The translations under genes were made by a program, and so were the position numbers. The notes below the pieces were generated by a model. That model did no database searches, was not told where the DNA came from, and saw only the letters and a program-made list of their open reading frames with translations. This document shows, piece by piece, positions 22,687-46,889 of a DNA stretch of 64,000 nt. The DNA is taken from the NCBI GenBank assembly GCA_018105865.1, contig CM030862.1, positions 4,670,062-4,734,061 of the forward strand, read 5' to 3'. This DNA comes from Metaphire vulgaris (Eukaryota > Annelida > Clitellata > Crassiclitellata > Megascolecidae). Within the stretch, counting starts at the first letter, position 1. Each line of letters starts with the position of its first letter.

Positions 22687-22975
22687 CTAGAGACAGCTTT
22701 CACACTCCAGCGTCGCCACCCCACTACAGTGTATATCTTGAGCTTTGTTCTTCAGGGTTGCAAACTCGTTCTTTGTCGCAGGATCCGACATCAGCCCCAG
22801 CATCGATGTCTCTGGTCGCGTTTTCTGGGCATTCCTCCAATCCATCTTCCCCTCTAGTAGCTTACTTCTCTTAGCAGTTTCTGTTCTTAGGACATGACCT
22901 ATCCACTTCTTTTGCCTAGTACGAATTGTGTTCAGACGGATTTTCTTCTCTTCTATTCTCTTCAATCTGTTTATT
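22687..22975 (-). mobile_element. RTE-like LINE C-terminal fragment
   Basis: A minus-strand frame of 92 codons carries NTIRTRQKKWIGHVLR followed by LLEGKMDWRNAQKTRPETSM, the same C-terminus as the plus-strand copy at 24950-25200. Confidence 0.75.
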
Positions 22976-22982
22976 GCCTATT

Positions 22983-23135
22983 TGGCGTCGTGCGAAAGGT
23001 TCTCGTCAGAACTCCGAAGTTAAGCAACGTCGAGCCCGGTTAGTACTTAGATGGTGACCCTCCCGGAATCTAGTCGTGATGTCGGTGGCCAACCAAGCCG
23101 TTCATCGCTTAGGCGTCAATAAATTGGTAGCATTT
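22983..23135 (+). mobile_element. 5S-derived SINE fragment
   Basis: Plus-strand copy of the 13676-13996 family: the 5S-like GAAGTTAAGCAACGTCGAGC and GGTTAGTACTTAGATGG, then GCCAACCAAGCCGTTCATCG. It is truncated and has no clear target duplication. Confidence 0.72.
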
Positions 23136-23189
23136 CGAATGTCTCCAGTCTCTTTATGCCTTCTTTCATGAGCGTCCAAAGTCTCTGTC

Positions 23190-23487
23190 CCATAGAGTGT
23201 CACTGGCCACTAAAAGTTACAGAACACATTAAATATACAATTATATTGATGGCATATAATTCACTTTACAAAATTAATCAAAACCAGTCTACCTGTGTCT
23301 TCACCAAACTTCATTGCCCTTTTCCCTATACTATGGAGTGCCAAAAGATTCTGTCCTATGACCTGTTTTGTTCAGCCTCTACACTACCCTACTTTCATCC
23401 TTAATTAGACCTAACTCTCTTAATTTGAATCAACTCTATGCTGACGACACTCAAATATTTCTTTCCCTTATACCGTATTCCTTTAAT
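23190..23487 (+). mobile_element. LINE fragments
   Basis: Broken CR1/L2-like text: EHIKYTIILMAYNSLYK, then VLFSLYTTLLSSL and LYADDTQIFLSLIPYSFN, matching the frame at 3218-3637 on the other strand. It stops where the inverted-repeat arm starts (about 23490). Confidence 0.6.
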
Positions 23488-24300
23488 ACTGTAGCGTTTT
23501 CGAAACCCCAGGGGATAAATTCGAAAAACTTCCGAATTCTACTGGGTCCCTACCCGGCTTGGTGTAGCGAGCTGAGGAGAATACATACTTAACTTTTTAT
23601 TATTAGAACTAGTATATTAACCGAAATTGTACAACAACATTTCTTGTTCTTAACTAATGCCAAAGTCTGATAACAGATAACTTTGTTCAAATTCCATAAC
23701 ATAGGAGTAAAAATGTCATATCCTTACTCTATTGTTCCGAACTACTTACGGAACTATTAACAAGTGATCAGCAAAATCGCCGATATAGCATCTAAGTAGG
23801 CCCCTACCAGTTAACAATAGTCGTAAATACTAATGTTTCTCGACATTCATTATTAGTTCTTCAGAAGTAAAGTTCCCCGAATTTTCTTCACATAAAATCG
23901 TCTATTAACAACAAAACATATTTAATGCTATTTAATAGGGACCCAGTAGAACTATTCGACATTATAGATTCAATAAACAATTGTCAATTTATTGAAAATG
24001 TGGCAGCTATACGCTGACCATTAAAGGCAAAGGTTTCAGAGATGCAATAGGAATTCTTATGGCGCTAGGAGAAAGAAGCATAGAAAGGGGCCTTGAAATC
24101 TACATATGTTTTGTTGTCTATGAAAAGGCGTTTGATCGAGTGGACTGGATAAAACTGATGAGGGCACTCAGAAGAATGGGAATAGACTACAGAGACAGAA
24201 AACTCATCGGCAACCTGATTAACTGATTAACCCAGTAGAATTCGGAAGTTTCTCGAATTTATCTCCTGGGGTTTCGAAAACGCTACAATATTAAAGGAAT
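23481..24300. repeat. pair of ~70-bp inverted arms
   Basis: 23481-23550 and 24231-24300 are inverted copies about 95% alike (ATTCCTTTAATA ... AATTCTACTGGG). A second inverted pair, CTACTGGGTCCCTA at 23541 and TAGGGACCCAGTAG at 23936, lies within. This looks like a TIR element, but the right 70-bp arm sits inside the RTE coding region, so the history is complex. Confidence 0.55.
23956..24024. repeat. 69-bp direct repeat, left copy
   Basis: Matches 25271-25339 with three differences. The copies flank an RTE-like LINE. Long, variable target duplications are known for RTE-1-type elements. Confidence 0.85.
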
Positions 24301-25270
24301 TAACCATTAATCAATTCAATCCACGTGAATGGAAAAGACTCTGAACCAGGAACTCCGGGAAGGGGTGAGACAGGGATGCCCTCTCTCACCGTTGCTGTTC
24401 AATATCTACAGAGAAGAACTCATAAGAGAAGCCTTTGAGAAAGCAGAAGATGGAGTAGTGGTGGGTGGAAAAAGGATAAGGGACATAAGATTTTCTGATG
24501 ACCAGCCAATTATGGCAAACACCAACCATGGATTGCAGAGGTTGGTGGACTCTCTTAACGCAACATCAAAGGATTACGGAATGAAAATCAACTTAAAGAA
24601 GACAAAGGCAATGAAAATCAGCAGACACGGTGGAGAAATTAAAATAACCAACGATGGAGTGGAAATAGAACAGGTAGAAGAATTCTGCTATCTTGGAAGC
24701 CTACTTGATGAAAACGCCAAATGTCTTAAAGAAATAAGAAGAATTGCCATGGGGAAAGAAGCCTTTACGAACAGAAGAGAACTACTAAGAAGGAATTTTA
24801 ACCGAAATCTTAAAAGAACGATTGGTCAAAACACTGATCTGGCCAGTGACACTCTATGGATCAGAAACTTGGACGCTCAGAAAAGAAGACATAAAGAAAT
24901 TTGAAGCATTCGAAATGTGGATCTGGCGAAGAATGGAAAAATCAGCTGGACGGAAAAAATAACAAACGAAGAAGTCTGGGAGAGTATAGAAGAGAAGAAA
25001 CGCCTAATTAACACTATTCGTACAAGGCAAAAGAAGTGGATAGGCCATGTTCTGAGAGAAGAATCAAACCTACTAAGAGAAGTACTAGAAGGTAAGATGA
25101 ATGGGAAAGCACAGAAAGGGCGACCAAGGACATCGATGCTGGAGTGGATGTTCGACACTACGGAAAAAACAAGTATTCAGCCCTGAAGATAAAAGCTCAA
25201 GATAGAGAGGAGTGGCGACGGTGGAGTATGGAACCTGTCCTTGGACAGAGCACCTGAAGAAGAAAGAAAA
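24025..25270 (+). mobile_element. RTE-like LINE, RT and C-terminus
   Basis: The translation shows YEKAFDRVDWIKLM (RT), then after a ~75-bp interruption GVRQGCPLSPLLFNIY, a mutated catalytic box FSDDQPIMA instead of (Y/F)ADD, VEEFCYLGSLLDENAKC, IRRIAMGKEAFTNRRELL and a C-terminal RTRQKKWIGHVLREE. Several frameshifts occur at about 24840-25010. It is dead, 5' truncated and lies between 69-bp direct repeats. Confidence 0.82.
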
Positions 25271-25339
25271 TCGACATTATAGATTGAATAAACAATTGCC
25301 AATTTATTGAAGATGTGGCAGCTATACGCTGACCATTAA
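25271..25339. repeat. 69-bp direct repeat, right copy
   Basis: Second copy of 23956-24024. Confidence 0.85.
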
Positions 25340-25764
25340 TGTCCAGACGAGCTGGAGTGTGGCAGCTATACGCTTACCGTTCAAGTCCAGACAAGCTGGA
25401 GTGTGGCAGCTATGCCAGCTATACGCTGACCGTTCGCCCTCAAAGAGGAAAGACCAATGAGGTCTGACAACTGTGTCTTTTAGGCCTCAGGAGTTCTATA
25501 CGAACTGTCCTACACAGTGAGCTCTCGCCTTATATACCTTCTTGAGGGAGAGTTGGGGGTGAGGTCTTGACCAATTAAATTCGACGCTATTAACAGGAGA
25601 ATTGTATCAACCAATCACAACCATGTAATTCTAAAATTTGGTCATGTGACCTCCTTCCATTTACTCAATGTTAATTCTTCTAAGATTCATATTTATAAAA
25701 TTGCACATTATCAGAACAAAATAACTACAATTTCAAAGGCACAAAAATATACGCTTCAATCGAA
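25340..25764. repeat. short tandem units and non-coding DNA
   Basis: Two to three copies of a unit of roughly 45-50 bp (GTGGCAGCTATACGCT..., TCCAGACAAGCTGGAGT) span about 25316-25440 and include part of the 69-bp repeat. The remainder to 25764 is non-coding and unrecognised. Confidence 0.6.
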
Positions 25765-26160
25765 GGTCGAAATGACTTCTCTTGTCGGCTAGGACCTGGA
25801 CGAATCGCCCGCCACGCCGCCCTGAACGATATCTTATGTCGTTCGTTGATAAATGCTGGTTTCCCATCATCAAAGGTACCTTCAGGTCTTTCAAGATCCG
25901 ATGGAAAACGACCGGATGGCTGCACTCTCATCCCATGGAGGACAGGAAAATGCGTTATTTGAGACATTACAGTGGCAGACACTTTCACTGCATCCTGCTG
26001 TCATCAGACAGCATCAGCTGCGGGTGCTGCGGCCGAACTTGTAGCCGAAAGGAAAATGGCCAAATACCTTCAACTGTCTGGGTCGTACCGTTTCATACCT
26101 CTGGCTCTAGAGACGATGGTGGCCAATCAACGAGGAAGGTCTCCGCTTCTTAAATGATAT
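25765..26160 (+). pseudogene. second copy of RPDG...WDVT-type domain
   Basis: Plus-strand frames give ARHAALNDILC, GLSRSDGKRPDGCTLIPW, DITVADTF and YRFIPLALETM. It aligns with the minus-strand fragment 19680-20218. Stops interrupt it. It ends a few bases before a Gypsy LTR (26179). Confidence 0.5.
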
Positions 26161-26178
26161 CGGCAGTATCCTATCACG

Positions 26179-26610
26179 TGTGGCGTGATTGGATGTTATA
26201 TATGCTATAGAGTAGTTCAGCGTCAGTCGCTCTCACACAGTCGTGGTTGCGTCTGGATACGAACATTAATAATTAATATATGAAGTTATATTACTTGCAA
26301 GCCACGCCTCAAACCAATAGCGGAGATGCTGTAGTCTTAGATTATATATTTTCATTTCTCACTACTATAGCTATAGAGTAAAGTTAGTTCAGCGTCAGTC
26401 GCTCTCATTTTACTTACAAAAACATAAAGTCGATGAGACTCTCACTCTATAATTGCGTCCTGGATACGAACATTAAATGATATCTACTAAATATTTTAAA
26501 CAAGCCCATAATATGACTGATTATCCTGATTCCTTATATTACATCTGAGTTGATTATAGTTATTTCAGGCGTTAGGAACGGATACGGGTTCACGGGTCCA
26601 AAACGCCACA
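26179..26610 (+). repeat. 5' LTR, enlarged and rearranged
   Basis: 432 bp against 225 bp for the 3' LTR. Blocks such as GCTATAGAGTA...TCAGCGTCAGTCGCTCTCA and GATACGAACATTAA occur twice, so the LTR contains a partial internal duplication plus extra sequence. Confidence 0.75.
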
Positions 26611-26619
26611 TGGTGTCAT

Positions 26620-29111
26620 CAGCGGAAACGAACTCACAGCTGCAGATGTTTAGCGGTGTAGAGCTGCCGACAGCAGGAGTTATTGACGTCACGATTACTC
26701 ATCCGACGACGAAAAACAATTACAGACAGAAATTTATGTCACTGATCATGACAGTCCTATGCTTGGCATGTCAATTTGCCAGGAAATGGATCTCCTACGC
26801 GTTATGGAGCACCACATCTGGGCGACCGAAGCTGTTTCGCCACCTGCGTTGGAGAGACAGCTGACTGAAGCTGATGTCTATGCTCGTTTTGGGGACCTGT
26901 TCGACGGAAATCTGGGACTGATGGAAGGTACTGTCCATCTGGATATAGATCCGTCGTATCGACCAGTGCAGCTACCAATGCGTCGAATGGCAATTTCAGT
27001 CAAGGACAGAGACGAAAACGAACTTCAGCAGATGGTTTCTCAAGGGATAATTACGCCAGTAACGGAGCCAACGGCATGTGTCTCTGCGTTGGTAGTCACC
27101 ATCAAGAATAACGGCAAACTCAGACTGTGCCTTGACCCTAAAAGGACCCTAAACCCTGCGCTGATCAGAAGCAGGTACTGTCTGCCGACCCTCGACGACA
27201 TCTTGCACAAGCTGTCTGGGGTTTGAGTTTTTAGCACAGTGGATTGTCAAAATGCCTTCAACATGCTTCAACTTGACCATGAATCAAGTCTACTATGCAC
27301 TTTTGACACGCCGATGCTCGTTTCAGATATCTACGTCTTCATTACGGTCTGATATGATTTTGAAATGGAATGCGTTGCTGGCAAAAATTTAATTTTGACA
27401 GACGCCCTTAGTCGAGCCTACATTGCCAGAGGCACTCAACAGGAGTTCAGAGAGGAAATTGCTTTCCTAGAGACGGCAGATGCAGAGCAAGAAGCAGAAA
27501 TACGATTAATCACATTTCCATCCACTTTAAAACGCGACGCGATATCCGATCTGTCTTACATCCAACTGAAAGAACAGATTCATCGAGGTTGGTCCGACTC
27601 GCCGAAGAGACTGACAAACGACAACGACGTTCGCCTTTTTGCGACCTTTGGAAATGAATTATCGGTCTGTCGAGGTCTCGTCTACAAAGGACATCGTCTT
27701 GTCGTACCATGGCCGGTGAGACAGGAAATATTAAACCGTCTACAATCGTCTCATATTGGACTAAACAGTTGTCTACATCGTGTGAGGGAGGTGGTATTCT
27801 GGCTAAATTTGACCTGTGGACTCCGAGAGAAAGTTCTCAAATGTCACATTTGCAATACATTCAGAGACTTGCCTCCAAAAGAATCACTGGCACCCATGCC
27901 CCACCGTCTCGACCGTGGGAAAGAGTAGCAGTTGACATCTTTACATTTCAGCAACGAGAATATTTAATTTCAACAAATTTCCTCAGTGGATTCTTCGAAA
28001 TAGGCAGACTATGATCGAAGTCGGTGAGCAATATAATTTACTGTTTAAAACAACATTTTGCAAGATATGGTATCCCATCATTCCTGCATGGTGATAACTC
28101 TCCATTAAACTCAATGGAATTTAAGAAATTCGCAGACAAATACGAGTTTCAACATTTCTTAAGTTCACCAATGCATAGCCAGGGAAATGGCAAAGCAGAG
28201 TCAGCAGTTAAAATGGCTAAGAAGCTGATGAAGAAAGCCTTAGAGGAACATTTAGACCCCTACATTTCCTTCGTGGAATGGAGAAATTGTCCTTCCGAGA
28301 GATTGGGTCTAAGCCCCGCGCAAATTATGTTTGGGCGTCGAACACGCACAAAATTGCCTATCAGCATTCGGTACTTTACCGTTATCCGGACCCCAGTGAA
28401 GAGATACTAAGAAATGCTTAGGTTTAGGGTGGCGGTTAGGGTTAGGGTTAGTGTTAGGGTGAGGGTTAGGGTTAGGGTTATGGTTAGGCTAAAACTCTAA
28501 CACTCCCCTAACCTTCACCCTAACCCTAAACCTAATATCTCTTCACTGGGGTCCGGATAACGGGAAAGTACCCAGCAGTCAACTTCTGGATACTCCTTCT
28601 GCTGCCAAGGTCCAGCAGGCATTAGAAAGGTCAAAATTGAAGCAGGCCGCTCACTACGATAAAGATGCACACAACCGACGGAAGCTACAGAAGGGAGACA
28701 ATAGTCGCGTGAAAGTACGCCCGACCGACGACCACTGGAGGAAAGCGGAAATTACAGATGTCCTTCCACATCGATCGTATCAACTTCGGCTGAACGACGA
28801 CTCGATCAAGCGACGAAGCTCCTGGCATGTCATATTCTCCTTGGAATCCCGTCATTTTCCAGGAGGAAAGTGAAGGACAAGGACAACCATCAATGCAAAG
28901 GGAAGCAGACGGCCGTTCGAGACCACCGTACAAATCACTGGTGCATGAAGATCGACACTCCACCAGCGCTGCGAACGAACCATCATCTGATACAACTGAG
29001 GCAACCCCAGCACCACCTAGGGAACAACAAATAACTACTAGAGGACCTGAATCATATAAGACTAGATCTGGCCGTACAGACAGAAAGCCATCTGGTATAA
29101 ATCTGATATAA
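26620..29111 (+). pseudogene. Gypsy pol remnant (PR-RT, IN, C-tail)
   Basis: 26640-27226: protease C-end and RT N-end (LDPKRTLNPALIRSRYCLPT). After a deletion at about 27340: RNase H end and integrase N-domain (DALSRAYIARGTQQ; CHICNTFRD). 27990-28410: integrase core with VAVDIF, HGDNSP and GKAESAV, the three catalytic acidic residues, separated by an in-frame stop near 28013. A MITE splits pol at 28367. 28573-29111: the tail with RRKLQKG and YKTRSGR. Several frameshifts; not functional. Confidence 0.85.
28367..28572. mobile_element. palindromic MITE with telomere-like repeats
   Basis: Inverted arms of about 36 bp (GGTACTTTACCGTTATCC / GGATAACGGGAAAGTACC onward) enclose (GGGTTA)n at 28421-28490 and (CCCTAA)n at 28505-28532. 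A 5-bp duplication CAGCA flanks it (28362-28366, 28573-28577). Removing it rejoins the pol reading frame region, so it inserted into the Gypsy element. Confidence 0.78.
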
Positions 29112-29199
29112 ATAGTTGACATTTTAAATTTCTGTGTTAGATGACTGTTGAAGTTTTATTTTGCTTAATTGGATAATGAGCCTAATTAATGGAAAGAGA

Positions 29200-29424
29200 T
29201 GTGGCGTGATTGGACACTTGCAAGCCACGCCTCAACCAATAGCGGAGATGCTATAGTCTTAGATTATATATGCTATAGAGTAGTTAGTTCAGCGTCAGTC
29301 GCTCTCACACAGTCGTAGACTCTCACTCAGTTGCGTCCTGGATACGAACATTAATTATAATTAATATATGAAGTTATAATACATCTGAGTTGATTATAGT
29401 TATAGGCGTTAGGAAGACGCCACA
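29200..29424 (+). repeat. 3' LTR of the decayed Gypsy element
   Basis: 225 bp, TGTGGCG...CGCCACA. It is followed by the target duplication TCACG. Confidence 0.85.
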
Positions 29425-29528
29425 TCACGACAATCTGGAGATGAAAGAGAGACATCCTTTTTCCTACAACGAATATCCGTGACACTCCAGAGATTCAACG
29501 CAGTCGCCTTCCGCGGAACTTTCAACAC

Positions 29529-29529
<1 letters not shown>

Positions 29530-29599
<70 letters not shown>
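29530..29599. repeat. (AAT)n microsatellite
   Basis: About 23 AAT units. It is followed by a short stretch (29600-29660) weakly like the SINE 3' body (TTTTAAGTGG, CCTGTGTGAAA), so it may have arisen at a SINE tail. Confidence 0.85.
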
Positions 29600-29601
<2 letters not shown>

Positions 29602-29732
29602 TTTTAAGTGGTTTTGGGGGCTAAGTAGGCCTGTGTGAAAACAACTGCTGTAACTCTCCACATTCAATAATCTAGTTTTCCCAATCCCAGATAGCCTTTG
29701 AATTCGTTTATTTTTCAACTGTCACTCCCACC

Positions 29733-30061
29733 CAGTGGCGTAGCCAGGATTTTCGGAGGAGGGGGGTTGGTTTTCGGTTTTGACTGCGACCAACTTCGAA
29801 AACATCTTGAGAAGCAAAAAAGGTTAGGCCTATCTCCTCCTTAACTCCATTATTTTCCCCGACAAGCAAAAAAGTTATCTCCTCTATTTCTTCCTGACAA
29901 GCAAAAAGGTCGTCGCCTTTTAAACCGTTACATTCTATAGCCAAGGGGGTTTGACACCAAAATCGCGTCCCAAATTTTAAAATGCGTAGAAACTCATCAG
30001 AAATATTTTGCTTTCGGCAGTCAAGGGGCTTAGCCCCCAACCCCCCTTGGTTACGCCACTA
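29733..30061. mobile_element. hAT-type MITE, CAGTGGCGTAGCCA family
   Basis: Same ends as 779-1108, with an exact 8-bp duplication CTCCCACC (29725-29732, 30062-30069). It carries three copies of the recurrent motif (29808, 29860, 29895). Confidence 0.9.
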
Positions 30062-30074
30062 CTCCCACCTCGTC

Positions 30075-30146
30075 CAAACTGTTCCATTTGTCCACATCCC
30101 TTGCACTAAAAAATGTTTCTTTCTTGGACCTACCCTCTGTTCAAAC

Positions 30147-30204
<58 letters not shown>

Positions 30205-30345
30205 TTCTAATGCTGTACCAACACTGTGGAACTCAATTCCAGCATACCTAGGAATAAGGAGCTACTTCGGTGTTCCTCTTGAAAGCGCTATAGAAGTTAA
30301 CGAGATCTTACTTACCTCCGTTGTCTACACCATTGTTCAATAACA
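30075..30345 (+). mobile_element. LINE 3' end with (CT)n
   Basis: C-terminal LINE text (SNAVPTLWNSIPAYLG) and the 3' UTR ending GAAAGCGCTATAG...ACTTACC. A (CT)n run at 30153-30201 interrupts it. Confidence 0.65.
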
Positions 30346-30349
30346 AATT

Positions 30350-30600
30350 CATAGTCACAGTGCAGCATTTTTCAAGTTTTTCTTTCTAAACACAGAACAT
30401 TTCTCTAAAAAACATTTCCTCCATAGCTGTAATGTCCCAACCACAATGACCCCTTTGGACTAAATGACCCTGCATGAATGTCCTCCTCTTTTGGCCATAA
30501 CTACTTTATACTAATAATAAGCGCCTAAGATGAAGGCGCTACTGCTGTCTTGTTTTTGAAAGCGCTATAGAAATTCATGAGATTTTACTTACCTACATAC
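30350..30600 (+). mobile_element. second LINE 3' UTR copy
   Basis: TTTCTTTCTAAAC, CCTCCATAGCTGTAA and a terminal GAAAGCGCTATAGAAATT then TTTTACTTACC. It parallels 54430-54810 (+) and 46890-47070 (-). Confidence 0.65.
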
Positions 30601-30859
30601 TTACCTCAAGTTACCTGCGAAAACTGATAATGCCGCAATTTCCGCAAATTGACCCCGGCTGACTGACCCCAACATTTTGTCTATAGCTATTTCAAATTTA
30701 GATTAGGCCTAACTGCCTAAGAATAAGCAGAAACGGCGTCATCAAAAAGAGGGGTATATAAACTTACGAGATATTGTTTAGGGGCAATTTAGGGCTTAGC
30801 ATGATTGAAAGTGGAGATGGGTATATAAACTGACGAGATATTGTTTAGGTTAGGTCTTA

Positions 30860-30998
30860 GCATGATTTAAAGTGGCTTAGGAGGCTACTGCCTGTGTGAA
30901 AGCCACTAGGGGCACTAACGGGGCTTGAAACCGCTCCGTCAGCCTGACGCTCCAGCACATAACCCACGCTGCCATCTAAGCCCATCTTCCACCCCCTA
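30860..30998 (-). mobile_element. tRNA-derived SINE
   Basis: Same family and strand as 14756-14886. Box B is mutated to GGTTTCAAGCCC. A nearby partial tail copy (30795-30815) suggests a local duplication. Confidence 0.72.
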
Positions 30999-31252
30999 CT
31001 ACGGTCTACTTGCTTACTTACCGGGTAGTTATTTGAAGGAACTCGAGATTAGACATGAAAAATAGCATAAAATATAAAACGTACAAAATTACTACAAATT
31101 AATTCTTGTTTACTATGATGAGTAATTTTATTAGGCCCGCTTGTAATTTTAGCAATATTTTTAGTGCTGTTACGGTTTCACCTCGAGCAGACTCGGTCGG
31201 TTTCGGTTCGGTTTGGACCGAAAAACCGCGGTTTCGATTCGGTTCGGATTTT

Positions 31253-31324
31253 TAACCCTAGGTTAGGGTTAGGGTTAACCCTAACTCTAACCCTAGGGTT
31301 AGCGATAGGTTAACCCTAACCCTA
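31253..31324. repeat. telomere-like TTAGGG/CCCTAA cluster
   Basis: Mixed TTAGGG and CCCTAA units, forming potential hairpins, inside the hAT element. A similar degenerate cluster lies at 32051-32119. Confidence 0.7.
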
Positions 31325-31325
31325 T

Positions 31326-31615
31326 GACCTCTTTTTGCTTTCAGGGATTTTGGAGAGGAAAAATGATACAATTATGACCTCTTTTTGCTTGTCAGGGTTT
31401 TTCGAGAGGAAAAAAATACAAGAATGACCTTTTTGAGGACTTTAATAAGAAATAAAAAATAAAATGACGTTACGCGATTTTTTAAAATGGGGGTCGGCCC
31501 GTTGTGACGACATATTTTAGGGTGTCCGACGTTGCGTGACGTTGCGTGACGTAGGGGGGGGGGTAAAAAAGTGACAAATTCGCGTGACGTCATTTATGGA
31601 CGGCCCCTTTATTTA
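31326..31615. mobile_element. MITE with TGACGTCA-rich end, motif-bearing
   Basis: The same family as 61275-61590 in the opposite orientation (shared GGGGGTCGGCCCGTTG, TGACGTCATTTATGGACGGC). It carries reversed copies of the recurrent motif at 31324-31343 and 31374-31394. Its left edge merges with the telomere-like cluster, so the boundaries are approximate. Confidence 0.55.
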
Positions 31616-31670
31616 AGTCACCTTCTCTTTTCAGTTGCTGCAATTGCCAATAGGCCTAATTTTAAACTCG

Positions 31671-31760
31671 TCATGATTTAAAGTGGCTTAGAAGGCATTA
31701 CTGCACGTGTGAAAGCCACTAGGGGCACTAACAGGGCTTGAACCCGCTCCGTTAGCCTCA
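31671..31760 (-). mobile_element. tRNA-derived SINE, truncated, inside hAT
   Basis: The SINE 3' body and box B region are present; the box A half is missing. It occupies the same position in the hAT family as the SINE at 49895-50021. Confidence 0.7.
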
Positions 31761-32238
31761 GGGATATTTCTAGGATTGTGGATTTGGGGGTGGGGGTGTC
31801 TACCTCAATTTTGAAGGTGTCCGGAGCTAATTGGCATTCCACACTAAACTGGCACTGCGCGACACTACTAATGCAGCCATTTTAAAATTGTTTTTACTGA
31901 TTTTAATAATGACGTCAGACTCTGACTCATCATAGAGACATAGATATGACAGAAGAACAACACTCGTTATTTTAGCGTTTAAAAGCTGTGTATTGATTGA
32001 ACTGCATTCAAAATGCATTAAATGCATTTAATGCATTGAAAAAGAGATCATAGGGTTAGTGTTAACCTAACCTAACCTAGGGTTTTAACCTAGGTTAATT
32101 TAACCCTAACCTAGGTTAAAACGTAAGAAAACCGTCCATTTTGCATGGTCAAAACCGCGGTTTCGGTTCGGTTCGGTTTTGACCGAAAAACCGCGGTTTC
32201 GGTTCGGTTCGGTTAACCGTAACAGCACTAAATATTTT

Positions 32239-32431
32239 GTCAAATTTAACTAAACACGTTGTGCTGATATAATGGTAAGATAGTGTGGCGTAACTGGCGT
32301 TTAGCATCTCTTTTGTAATGAAATATCTTACTTCATTAAGTGAGATTTGCCACTATGTTGAGGAAGGCGGGAAGCAGCCGCTGACGGCCGTTTGATGTCA
32401 ACAGTCAGTCGCTGCTGTTGGGCGAGGAAAG
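32239..32431 (+). promoter_or_regulatory. presumed REEP5 promoter / 5' UTR region
   Basis: The only sequence between the hAT insertion and the REEP5 start codon. No TATA box at a useful distance is obvious. It probably includes the transcription start, but the sequence does not fix it. Confidence 0.35.
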
Positions 32432-46469
<14,038 letters not shown>

Positions 46470-46889
46470 AGACAAATCCAAATAACAGAGGAAGAATTTC
46501 CATTGTTTTGTTCTGATTTTCTTTCAAAAAAGCTTTTTAAATGTGTATAATGGTCTTTTTGTCTCGATGGCAACACATTTGCCCAATTGCTTGCTATAAG
46601 CTGAATTTTGAAGTTGAAGTGGCTTTGATTAAAAGATGTCTGTTCATTTTAAAAATTAGATATCTATTCATTTGACCATGCAGCAAATGTTATCTATAAC
46701 AACATTCTTGGCAAGCCATAGATTAAATTTTGACTGCCTTGCATAGCAGATTTTAAATTCAAGACCTAAATTTTGAAGTTATCTGTTTACCCCTTACTCA
46801 TATGATCCTTTTACTAAGCTAAAAACCATAAGATCAGAGCACATTATTGTTATAACTACACATATATTACTGGCATTATTAGTTCTGTT

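Larger units (their letters stand above)
26179..29424 (+). mobile_element. decayed Ty3/Gypsy LTR retrotransposon
   Basis: The element starts TGTGGCGTGATTGG and ends GACGCCACA, with an exact 5-bp duplication TCACG at 26174-26178 and 29425-29429. A primer site TGGTGTCATCAG follows the 5' LTR (26611), and a purine-rich GGAAAGAGA precedes the 3' LTR. Gag, most of the protease and the centre of RT/RNase H are deleted. It belongs to the same broad group as the young element at 35676-40543. Confidence 0.85.
31162..32230 (-). mobile_element. hAT element, TAGTGCTGTTACGG ends
   Basis: Ends TAGTGCTGTTACGGTT / AACCGTAACAGCACTA with an exact 8-bp duplication AATATTTT (31154-31161, 32231-32238). The subterminal sequence is CGGTTTCGGTTCGGTT repeats. 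The interior holds a nested MITE, a truncated SINE and a minus-strand coding remnant (31827-32027) like that at 48052-48372, which sets the orientation. It ends about 200 bp before the REEP5 start codon. Confidence 0.88.

Noticed and set aside
26179..29424. Treating the (GGGTTA)n inside pol as a true interstitial telomere fusion point
   Set aside because: The repeats are enclosed by inverted arms and a 5-bp duplication, so they came in with a MITE rather than by chromosome fusion.
29464..29718. Poly-leucine open frame
   Set aside because: Produced by the (AAT)n microsatellite read on the minus strand.
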